A stretch of 15,343 bases of DNA, taken from Bacteroidota bacterium (GTDB taxonomy: Bacteria; Bacteroidota; Ignavibacteria; Ignavibacteriales; Melioribacteraceae). The notes under the pieces are model-generated. The model had not been told where the DNA came from. It did no database searches and saw only the letters and a list, made by a program, of their open reading frames with translations. Positions 6,170-13,495 of this stretch are shown in pieces. How positions within the stretch are numbered: the stretch's first letter is position 1; each line of letters begins with the position of its first letter. The DNA lies in contig JAEXOD010000069.1 in assembly GCA_023447335.1 (NCBI GenBank), positions 1 to 15,343 on the forward strand. Reading direction: 5' to 3'. Position numbers and translations under genes: made by a program.

Positions 6170-9099
6170 TAAAAAAATGCATATATATTGCGGTATTCAT
6201 ATATTTTACGGCAATTAACGCACAAAATTTTAACGGAGGATATAATTTTTATATTCCTCCTTTTGATTCCTCTTCACAACAATATTTACCTCAGTTTCCG
6301 ATTTCCCCTATTAATTCATTTGTTACCATAAATAATGACGGAAATTTTGCCGTTAATGGAGAGAGAATTAAATTTTGGGGAATAAATTTAGTAGCAGAAG
6401 GTGCTTTTATTGATAAAAATAATGCCGGTAAAATTGCGGGGAGAATAAGGAAAATTGGTTTCAATTTAGTTAGATTCCATCATATTGATAATCCTTGGGG
6501 TTCCGGTTCACTTTTTTATGCAATGCCTAGTACAAGAACTTTGAATTCAAATAAGTTAGATATTTTGCACCATACTATTGCTAAACTTAAAGAAAATGGA
6601 ATTTATAGCAATATTAACTTAAATGTTAGTAGAACATTTAAGATTACAGACGGTGTAGTATATGCTGATTCACTTCCCGAATTTGGCAAGTATGTAACAA
6701 TTTTTGATAGAAATTTAATTAATCTTCAAAAAGAATATGCTTCTCAGTTATTAACTTCCGTTAATCCTTATACCGGATTACCCCTTTCAGATGATCCCGC
6801 CATGGCAATGGTAGAAATAATAAATGAGAATTCTGTTTTCAGAGCTTGGAGAGACGGTATTTTAACTACAAAGAATAAGGGGGGTGTCCTATCATATTAT
6901 CATTCGAAATTGCTTGATAGCCTTTGGAATACTTTTTTATTAAATAAATATAGTACTACAGCAAATCTAGCTTCAGCTTGGAATTTTGGACTGATAACAT
7001 CCGGAATAAATTTAATTAAGGATTGGGGATTTGAAACCAATCCGATTTCAACGTATTGGTTTTTAGAACAGAATAACGGAACTTCAGGTTCAATTACCAA
7101 AGATATAATTAATCCCTTTGCCGGTTTATTATCAGCAAAAGTAACTATTACAAATGCATCTGGTACTTATTGGCATTTACAATTTAGACAAACTTCAATA
7201 TCAACAAAAAAAGACACAACATATTTAATAAAATTTGCTGCTCGGGCAAATTCAGCTAAAAAGATTTTTGTAGCACTTATGTTACAAGAAGCCCCGTATA
7301 CCTATTTTGGAGGAAAAGAATTCCAATTAAATGAAACTTGGCAGGAATTCACTTTTACTTTTACCGGTATTCAAGATGCTGTGAATAAAACAAAACTTGC
7401 GTTTCAATTTTCCGCTAACGGAACATATTGGTTTGATAATATCAGTTTAGGAACAGCTCCCGTTAACGGCTTGTTATCCGGTGAATCGCTTGAGGATAAA
7501 AATATTTTAAGAAATAATTACTCGGATCTTAAATCATTTTCCGAAAACAGAATAAAAGATAATTCAGAATTTTATATTAATCTTACTAATTCATTTTTTA
7601 GTGAGATGATTGATTTTCTAAAGAACACAATTAATGTAAAAGTTCCTATTGTCGGTACTAATTGGAATATCGGGTTCCAAGATTTAATTAGTCAATCCAA
7701 AGCAGATTATTTGGATAACCATTCATATTGGGATCACCCACAGTTCCCCGGAGTTCCTTGGTCAAATACGGATTGGTTAATCAACAATACTTCAATGACA
7801 AAAGAAATAAGCGGATCAACTATACCCGGTCTTTTTGCAGGCATAAAAGTAAAAGGGAAACCATATACAATTAGTGAATATAATCATCCGTTCCCGAATA
7901 GATTTCAAGCTGAAGCACCCTTATTTATAGGAGCTTATTCATCATTTCATGATATTGACGGAATTATGTATTTTGAATATAATGGTTCTTACGATTATAT
8001 GACTGATAAAATAAGCAGTTATTTCAGTATTCATAATAATCCCCTATTCATGGCTCTTAATCCATCAATCTCTTACTTATTTCGAAATAATTTAGTATCA
8101 AGCGGTTTAGAGACTTATGACATAAACCTTTCAAAATCCGATATCCTAAAAATTCCGACAAAAGATAACGGTAATTGGAGCGGTTATAATTTTTTTGATA
8201 AAAATATAGCATTTTCTCATAGGACACAAATAGTTGATTTCGAAGCACAGTCAACTACAGATTTTACAACATTTCCGACCTATAATCAAGATATTATAAC
8301 TTCAGACAACAATGAGATAACAATAAATAAAAATGGAATTTTATCCGTATCATCACACAAATTTATTGGTTTATCAGGCTTTCTAAATCAATTTAATAAT
8401 TATTCAATAAATAATTTCAAATTAAATAATTGTTCTGATTTTGGAGCGATAACTATTACACCGCTAAATGGTGATTCAATTGTAAATTCAGATAAGCTAT
8501 TATTAACTGCTGTTTCTAAAGTTCAAAACACAAATATGATTTGGAACGGTGTTAATACTATTAATAATAATTGGGGAACAAGTCCTACTTTAATGAACCC
8601 GTTAATTTTAAATTTTAACTTGAAATTAAATGCTGATTCTATTTATGTATATCCGTTAAATAACATAGGAATGGAAAATCAATTATTAAAATTAAAATAT
8701 TATCCAAATAATGATGGGTATTTTAATATAATAATAGATCAAAGTGTCTACAAAACACCCTGGTACGGAATAAAAAGTTTTTTAAAAAGTACATCTGATG
8801 TAGAAACTAATAATAATCTTATTAGCTATAATCTCCTAAACAATTTTCCCAATCCATTTAATTCTTTAACAAATATTAGTTTTTCAATTCCTAAAAAAAG
8901 TTTAGTTAATATTTCTGTTTATGATATATTAGGAACAAAAATTTCAACAATTTGTAATCAAGAAACAGAAAAAGGAATTTATACTTTACAATGGAACGGT
9001 TTTAATGATTTCGGTAACTCGGTAGCATCCGGAGTATATTTTATAAAACTGGAAACAAAAGAATATTCAAAAACAATAAAGGCAGTACTTTTAAAATGA
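6166..9099 (+). CDS. Large type IX-secreted clan GH-A glycoside hydrolase with CBM4/9-like insertion
   Basis: A 977-residue multidomain enzyme, likely exported to the cell surface. A signal peptide (1-19) precedes Gln20. The catalytic barrel starts at ~60 (NGERIKFWGINLV; IGFNLVRFHHIDNPW) and reaches EIINENS, where Glu221 is the expected acid/base. A beta-sandwich resembling CBM4/9 modules then interrupts it at ~286-428 (from DWGFETNP to YWFDNISLG). The barrel resumes (VPIVGTNWNIG; LDNHSYWDHP) and YTISEYNHPFPN supplies the probable nucleophile Glu571. Residues ~640-870 form one or more uncharacterised beta-rich domains, the last ending in WYGI as in related glycosidases. Residues 887-977 are a type IX sorting domain. 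Start and end overlap both neighbours by 4 bases (ATGA). No family number can be assigned by eye; a GH5-like endo-beta-glucanase is one option, but another beta-linked polysaccharide is possible. Confidence 0.88.
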   Translation: MIKKCIYIAVFIYFTAINAQNFNGGYNFYIPPFDSSSQQYLPQFPISPINSFVTINNDGNFAVNGERIKFWGINLVAEGAFIDKNNAGKIAGRIRKIGFNLVRFHHIDNPWGSGSLFYAMPSTRTLNSNKLDILHHTIAKLKENGIYSNINLNVSRTFKITDGVVYADSLPEFGKYVTIFDRNLINLQKEYASQLLTSVNPYTGLPLSDDPAMAMVEIINENSVFRAWRDGILTTKNKGGVLSYYHSKLLDSLWNTFLLNKYSTTANLASAWNFGLITSGINLIKDWGFETNPISTYWFLEQNNGTSGSITKDIINPFAGLLSAKVTITNASGTYWHLQFRQTSISTKKDTTYLIKFAARANSAKKIFVALMLQEAPYTYFGGKEFQLNETWQEFTFTFTGIQDAVNKTKLAFQFSANGTYWFDNISLGTAPVNGLLSGESLEDKNILRNNYSDLKSFSENRIKDNSEFYINLTNSFFSEMIDFLKNTINVKVPIVGTNWNIGFQDLISQSKADYLDNHSYWDHPQFPGVPWSNTDWLINNTSMTKEISGSTIPGLFAGIKVKGKPYTISEYNHPFPNRFQAEAPLFIGAYSSFHDIDGIMYFEYNGSYDYMTDKISSYFSIHNNPLFMALNPSISYLFRNNLVSSGLETYDINLSKSDILKIPTKDNGNWSGYNFFDKNIAFSHRTQIVDFEAQSTTDFTTFPTYNQDIITSDNNEITINKNGILSVSSHKFIGLSGFLNQFNNYSINNFKLNNCSDFGAITITPLNGDSIVNSDKLLLTAVSKVQNTNMIWNGVNTINNNWGTSPTLMNPLILNFNLKLNADSIYVYPLNNIGMENQLLKLKYYPNNDGYFNIIIDQSVYKTPWYGIKSFLKSTSDVETNNNLISYNLLNNFPNPFNSLTNISFSIPKKSLVNISVYDILGTKISTICNQETEKGIYTLQWNGFNDFGNSVASGVYFIKLETKEYSKTIKAVLLK
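7021..7449 (+). other. CBM4/9-like carbohydrate-binding module inserted in the catalytic barrel
   Basis: Residues ~286-428 of the 977-residue glycosidase read as a jelly-roll binding module of CBM4/9 type: an opening DWGFETNP, a central FAGLLSAKVTI, a KFAARANS strand, LNETWQEFTFTFTG, and a closing YWFDNISLG. It lies between the two proposed catalytic glutamates (221 and 571). Boundaries are approximate. Confidence 0.65.
8824..9096 (+). other. Type IX secretion C-terminal sorting domain (type A)
   Basis: The last ~91 residues of the large glycosidase match the Por/T9SS type A sorting domain: NNFPNPFNSLTNISFSIP, then LVNISVYDILGTKI, IYTLQWNGFNDFGNSVASGVYFIKL cut by turns, and a basic end KTIKAVLLK. 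This domain directs transport over the outer membrane and is removed or used for anchoring at the surface. It is the only such domain in the window; no T9SS machinery gene is present here. Confidence 0.92.
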
Positions 9100-10895
9100 A
9101 TAAAAAATTTTTATTAATTTTATTTTTTTCGATTAGCTTGATATTAAGCGCACAACAGACATCAATAGTAAAAATTGGTAACGATGTTATTACTTCAAGA
9201 GAGTTTAAAGTAAGATTTGAAACCATGCCCCATATAACTGATGATAACTTTAACTTAGATTCGGTAAAAATTAAAATATTAAATACTTTAGTTGCCGAGA
9301 AACTGTGGGCAAAGTATGCTGTTGAACTGGGCATTGATACGACAAAATACTTCAAATTATTATTTGACCCTATTGAGCGACTATTTATAAGAGATGCCCT
9401 TTACAAATCTGTAATCGCCACAAAGACCGAACTTACTGGCGAGGATATAAAATTTATAACGCAATTTAGTAACTCCAAAGCAATTACCGATATTTATGCT
9501 TTTGATGATTCTATTTCGGCATTTAAAGCATACGAGGAACTAACAAAAAATTATTCAATACCTAACCATATAAAAGTATTTGCCGATACCGCAAAAGAGA
9601 TAACAATCGGTTTTATGGAAGATGAAGAATTAGAAAAACAGATTCTTTCGGCAAAAAGTTTGACCATATTTAAACCGTTACAAACGAATGCGGGTTGGTT
9701 TATTATTCATAAAAGAAAAAATGAACGAATTGCAGAAACTACGGATAAACAAAACATCTCGACCTTAAAACAAAAAGTTATTGAAAGAAGAGCAAAAAAA
9801 ATAGGTACCGAATACTTAAGCAAATTACTATCTGATATAAAACTTTCCATAAATGAAGTACCGTTTAACCATTTAGTTTCGGCAATTACTGATCAATATA
9901 ATAATAAAATTTCTGTAGATACTCTGTTAAAAGCAAAAGGTGTTTTAATTGATGAAATAGACATCAACATTATTAAAAACAGAATTAATGATAAACTAAA
10001 CCTGAAGTTTGTTAACATAAATAACCTTCAATATACAACTAATCAATTTCTTGCTTTTCTAATGTATGAAGATTTTAAATTAAAAAATCCGACTAAAGAA
10101 GGAATCTCGAAAAAATTAATTGATTATATCAAATTTTTTGCCGAACAAGAATTAATTACGGAAGAGGGAATTAAGCAAAACCTTCATAAATCCCCTGCCG
10201 TACAAGAAGATTTAAAAGTTTGGAGAGAAAACATACTTGCTCAACTTGTTGAAAATAGTTTTGTTGATACAATATCAGTTAATGAAGATGAAATTTTAAC
10301 TGAATATAATAGAAGATACTTAGAAAAAAAAGTTAAAGAAGAAATAAGAGTGCAAGAAGTTTTGTTAGATAATTTAGATCAAGTTGAAAATGTCTTAAAT
10401 CAGATTGATAAAGGCACAAATTTTGGAACTATAGCAGAAAGATTCACGATTAGGCAAAATGTAAAACTGAAACAAGGCGTATTGGGCTATATTACTGAAG
10501 GGATGTTTGGCGAAATCGGGAAAATAGCTACAAAATTAAAAATTGGGGATGTTTACGGACCAATAAAAACGACTGACGGTTATTCAATAATAAAGATATT
10601 GGATAAAAGAATAGATTCTACAAAAGCAAATTTTGAAAATGTTAGAGATATCTTAAAACAAGGGCTGTTTTCCGAGAAATCCTATAAACTCCTAAATAGT
10701 AAAACTGCAGACCTTGCAAAAAAATATGGAATAGAAATTGACTTTACAAGTTTACAAAGCTTAAAACTTTCAAATATTAATATGTTCACACATAGGTTTA
10801 TGGGATTCGGCGGCAAAATAGCCGCCACACCGTTTACTAATAGTTTATATGAATGGTATGAAATTTATAAAAAGATGAAAAAAGAAAGTTTATAA
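9096..10895 (+). CDS. Secreted PpiC/SurA-like peptidyl-prolyl cis-trans isomerase
   Basis: A 599-residue envelope folding factor of the parvulin (PpiC/SurA/PrsA) type. The signal peptide ends LSA at residue 19, with Gln20 next. Residues ~21-120 resemble the SurA N-terminal chaperone region (IVKIGNDVITSREFKVRF; long helices). A weak, degenerate parvulin-like segment may sit at ~125-207, ending GWFIIHKRKNER. After a helical stretch, a clearer PpiC domain occupies ~414-505: EIRVQEVLLDN, then TNFGTIAERFT, GVLGYITEGMFGE and TTDGYSIIKILDKR. The ATG overlaps the stop of the type IX-secreted glycosidase by 4 bases, so the two are translationally coupled. I infer a role in keeping the envelope or secreted glycosidases foldable, or in outer-membrane protein assembly; chaperone activity without catalysis is equally possible. 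It ends one base from the convergent citrate synthase gene. Confidence 0.88.
   Translation: MNKKFLLILFFSISLILSAQQTSIVKIGNDVITSREFKVRFETMPHITDDNFNLDSVKIKILNTLVAEKLWAKYAVELGIDTTKYFKLLFDPIERLFIRDALYKSVIATKTELTGEDIKFITQFSNSKAITDIYAFDDSISAFKAYEELTKNYSIPNHIKVFADTAKEITIGFMEDEELEKQILSAKSLTIFKPLQTNAGWFIIHKRKNERIAETTDKQNISTLKQKVIERRAKKIGTEYLSKLLSDIKLSINEVPFNHLVSAITDQYNNKISVDTLLKAKGVLIDEIDINIIKNRINDKLNLKFVNINNLQYTTNQFLAFLMYEDFKLKNPTKEGISKKLIDYIKFFAEQELITEEGIKQNLHKSPAVQEDLKVWRENILAQLVENSFVDTISVNEDEILTEYNRRYLEKKVKEEIRVQEVLLDNLDQVENVLNQIDKGTNFGTIAERFTIRQNVKLKQGVLGYITEGMFGEIGKIATKLKIGDVYGPIKTTDGYSIIKILDKRIDSTKANFENVRDILKQGLFSEKSYKLLNSKTADLAKKYGIEIDFTSLQSLKLSNINMFTHRFMGFGGKIAATPFTNSLYEWYEIYKKMKKESL
10809..10826. 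other. G+C-rich perfect inverted repeat inside the 3' end of the isomerase gene
   Basis: GGCGGC (10809-10814) and GCCGCC (10821-10826) form a 6-bp all-G/C stem with an AAAATA loop, 67 bases before the stop codon. It stands out in a very A+T-rich sequence. No T-run follows on either strand, so it is not a standard intrinsic terminator; it could be an RNA-stability or pausing structure, or only a codon coincidence (it encodes part of FGGKIAAT). Confidence 0.4.
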
Positions 10896-10896
10896 A

Positions 10897-12201
10897 TTAT
10901 TTTATTCCTGCAATTTTTTCTAACATATCGGTAGTTAAGGATTTTGGTCTTTCGATCGGATATAACAATGCTCTATCCCATATTATATTAGATAAAACAC
11001 CAAAAGCTCGTCCTACTCCAAAAAGCACAGTATAAAAATCATATTCACGTAATCCGTAATACCATTGTATAACTCCGCTTTGAGCATCCACATTGGGCCA
11101 AGGATTTTTTGCCTTCCCGTGAGCAAGCAGTATTTCAGGCACAACTTTGTAAAGGTTGGATACAAATTTAAATAGATCATCATCAGGTAAATGTTTTAAG
11201 GCATATTCTCTTTGTGCTTCGTAACGTGGGTCCGTTTTACGTAAAACTGCATGACCGTAACCCGGAATAACTTTGCCTGATTCTAAAGTATCGTTTACAA
11301 ATTTTCTCGTTTCTTCTTCATTTGGTATTTTTCCCCCCATCTTTTCAACCACTTCCTGAATCCAAATTAAAACTTCTTGATTTGCCAACCCGTGTAACGG
11401 ACCGGCTAACCCATTTAACATTGCAGATATACTTAAGTAAGAATCACTCAAAGCACTTGCTACCATATGCCCGGCATGAGCACTTACATTTCCGTTTTCA
11501 TGATCACTATGTAAAATAAAAAACATTCTCGCAACATCGTCATATGGTTCTGTTATACCCATCATATGAGCAAAGTTTCCCCCAAAATCTAGGTTATCAT
11601 CTGCTTCAATTATTTCACCGTTTTTATATTTTAATCTATATATATAAGCTGCAATCGGTCCTAATTTTGCCAAAAGATTTAATGCATCTTCGTAATAATA
11701 CTCCCAATAGTCGTTTTTATTAATCCCCTCATGATATTTTTTTGCAAACACAGATTCTTTTTGAAGAGTTAAAACTGCGGTTGAAAGCATACTCATAGGA
11801 TGAGAATCCGGAGGCATAGCTTTTAAAACATCGTAAACATAAGTAGGTACATTTTTACGTTGTTTAAATTCTTCAAGTAAATCTTTAATTTCCTCACATG
11901 TAGGAATATCTCCGGTTAGAAGCATATAAAACAACCCTTCAACATAAGGCATTTCTTTACCCGGAGGTTTTGGTAATTTGTCTAAAGTTTCTTTTACGGT
12001 ATAACCCCTAAATCTTATACCTTCCAAGGGGTCAAGATATGAAATATCTGTAACAAGACATTTAACAGAACGTGCTCCTCCCAAAATTTGTTCTATTTTC
12101 ACTTGATCAACAACTACATCACCGTACTCTTTTTGAAGTCTTTTTGTTCTCGGGCGCCATCCAAGAATTTTTTCATTAAGCTTTTCTTTTAACTTATTCA
12201 T
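10897..12201 (-). CDS. gltA: Citrate synthase, eukaryotic (mitochondrial) type
   Basis: A 434-residue citrate synthase condensing oxaloacetate and acetyl-CoA to citrate, in the cytoplasm, as entry to the TCA cycle. It belongs to the eukaryotic type I group rather than the E. coli hexameric group: LHSDHENGNVSAHAGH, NGLAGPLHGLANQE, VIPGYGHAVLRKTDPRY and NPWPNVDAQSG follow the pig-heart enzyme closely. Catalytic residues are His270, His317 and Asp372 from the chosen start, equivalent to pig His274, His320 and Asp375. The ATG at 12201 was chosen because GGGG lies 7 bases upstream and family proteins begin MNKLKEKL; an in-frame TTG at 12225 would add eight residues but lacks support. It is last in the hpnCDE transcript, 30 bases after hpnE, and ends one base from the convergent isomerase gene. 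The symbol gltA is used by function. Identity is very secure. Confidence 0.98.
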   Translation of the reverse strand: MNKLKEKLNEKILGWRPRTKRLQKEYGDVVVDQVKIEQILGGARSVKCLVTDISYLDPLEGIRFRGYTVKETLDKLPKPPGKEMPYVEGLFYMLLTGDIPTCEEIKDLLEEFKQRKNVPTYVYDVLKAMPPDSHPMSMLSTAVLTLQKESVFAKKYHEGINKNDYWEYYYEDALNLLAKLGPIAAYIYRLKYKNGEIIEADDNLDFGGNFAHMMGITEPYDDVARMFFILHSDHENGNVSAHAGHMVASALSDSYLSISAMLNGLAGPLHGLANQEVLIWIQEVVEKMGGKIPNEEETRKFVNDTLESGKVIPGYGHAVLRKTDPRYEAQREYALKHLPDDDLFKFVSNLYKVVPEILLAHGKAKNPWPNVDAQSGVIQWYYGLREYDFYTVLFGVGRAFGVLSNIIWDRALLYPIERPKSLTTDMLEKIAGIK

Positions 12202-12208
12202 TATAAGT

Positions 12209-12212
12209 CCCC
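12209..12212 (-). promoter_or_regulatory. Ribosome-binding-like GGGG before the citrate synthase ATG
   Basis: On the minus strand GGGG (in AGTGGGGACTTATA) sits 7 bases before the ATG at 12201. It favours that start over the upstream TTG at 12225, which would place this motif inside the coding region. Confidence 0.4.
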
Positions 12213-12231
12213 ACTTATTAAACAACGGTAA

Positions 12232-13494
12232 TTATTTTCTTTTTAACTCTTCTGCTACTCGCCTTCCGCTAAGTATTGCACTTTCTATCGTACTCGGCAA
12301 TCCTGTATTAGTCCAATCGCCGGTAACAAACATATTATTGAATATTAACACATTTTTTTCTCTTATCGTTTCAATTTGTTCGTTAAAAATAAAAGTTGCT
12401 CGTTTTTCTTTAATAATTACATAATCAATTATGTCTTGTTTATTTATTTGGGGAAAATATTTAATTAATTCGTTAATAAATATTTCAATTAATCTATTTT
12501 CATTTAATTCGATCAAACTACCGGGATTACTTGTTACTAAACTAATTATATTATCTTTACGAAATATCCACTGTATAGGTGAATTGGGAATTGTATAATA
12601 TTTTTCGCTGAGCTTTCCTGAGCTAATTTTAATATGCGTAGAAATTATAGGATTATACTTAACAGCATTAAATTCAGGAAAATCAAATAATTTACTGAGT
12701 GCATAAGTGGGTATTGCAAAAACCACATAATCAAAGTCTTTATAAATATTTTTATTTGTCTTTACTTCTGTTACTTTTTTTCCGTCAGTAATTACACTCA
12801 TTACTCTCTCGGATAACTTAATTTCATGATCGAATTGTTTAAGAAAACTAACAGCTTCATCAATAAAAAGTTTATTTAAAGATACTTTAGGAATTAAAAA
12901 CTTAAAAGAATCTGGACCTGATAAAAATACTCTACGAAGTATCTTAACTAAATTATCTGCGCTTATTTCAGACAAGGAACAATTAAAAATGCTTATTAAA
13001 ATCGGTTCCCAAAACTTTAAGATTAAATCTTTCTGACCCAAATTAAGTAAATATTCGTAAGAATTATAATTACTTTTATTTTTGTAGAACAAAATGTCAA
13101 AAAACAAACCGGCAATTTTAATTTTTTCTTTAACAGATAGATATCGAAAAGTCAAAAATGCAAAAAACAAATTTACCGGGTATATGTTAGATGTTGATTT
13201 TAAATAAAGGATTCCGTTGTTTTTTGTCACAAAAGGAATTTGAATTCCGTCAATTATTTCTACTTGCTCTAGGGATTTTATTTTATTTAAATATTTAATA
13301 GTTTCGGTATAACAACCCAACATTAGATGTTGTCCGTTATCTACTTCTGCTTGTAATTTTGGTGAATAAAAAGAATAAGCCTTTCCGCCAAGTTTGGGTG
13401 ATGATTCAATTAGAGTAATATTATGCCCACTGCCCGCTAAATTTACTGCCGTACTTAACCCGCTTAGCCCTCCTCCTATAATCAATACTCGCAT
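12232..13494 (-). CDS. hpnE: Hydroxysqualene dehydroxylase HpnE (FAD-dependent)
   Basis: A 420-residue flavoprotein of the amine-oxidase/phytoene-desaturase superfamily that reduces hydroxysqualene to squalene, the third step of the HpnCDE route. The N-terminal dinucleotide-binding fold is intact: VLIIGGGLSGLS (GxGxxG at 7-12), the acidic residue Glu30 at the end of the second strand, and LGGKAYSF (36-42). The HpnE-typical NGQHLMLGCYTETIKYL follows at 53-69. The C-terminal FAD contact VTGDWTNTGLPSTIESAILSG (390-410, GDW 392-394) is complete and matches HpnE better than CrtI-type carotenoid desaturases. Its ATG is one base from the hpnD stop, so coupling is likely. Length is normal. Function is assigned with high confidence because all three pathway genes are adjacent. 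Confidence 0.94.
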   Translation of the reverse strand: MRVLIIGGGLSGLSTAVNLAGSGHNITLIESSPKLGGKAYSFYSPKLQAEVDNGQHLMLGCYTETIKYLNKIKSLEQVEIIDGIQIPFVTKNNGILYLKSTSNIYPVNLFFAFLTFRYLSVKEKIKIAGLFFDILFYKNKSNYNSYEYLLNLGQKDLILKFWEPILISIFNCSLSEISADNLVKILRRVFLSGPDSFKFLIPKVSLNKLFIDEAVSFLKQFDHEIKLSERVMSVITDGKKVTEVKTNKNIYKDFDYVVFAIPTYALSKLFDFPEFNAVKYNPIISTHIKISSGKLSEKYYTIPNSPIQWIFRKDNIISLVTSNPGSLIELNENRLIEIFINELIKYFPQINKQDIIDYVIIKEKRATFIFNEQIETIREKNVLIFNNMFVTGDWTNTGLPSTIESAILSGRRVAEELKRK

Positions 13495-13495
13495 T

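Noticed and set aside
9041..9355. Minus-strand ORF of 104 codons across the glycosidase/isomerase junction
   Set aside because: It lies opposite two well-supported genes, shows no recognisable motif, and looks like an antisense shadow of A+T-rich coding DNA.
10877..10920. GAAAAAA / TTTTTTC inverted repeat around the convergent stop codons as a shared terminator
   Set aside because: The stem is almost all A/T with a 30-base loop, so it is too weak to count as a terminator.
12202..12225. TTG start adding eight residues (MFNKWGLI) to citrate synthase
   Set aside because: The ATG at 12201 has a GGGG motif 7 bases upstream and gives the usual MNKLKEKL beginning; the extension would contain that motif and resembles no family N-terminus.
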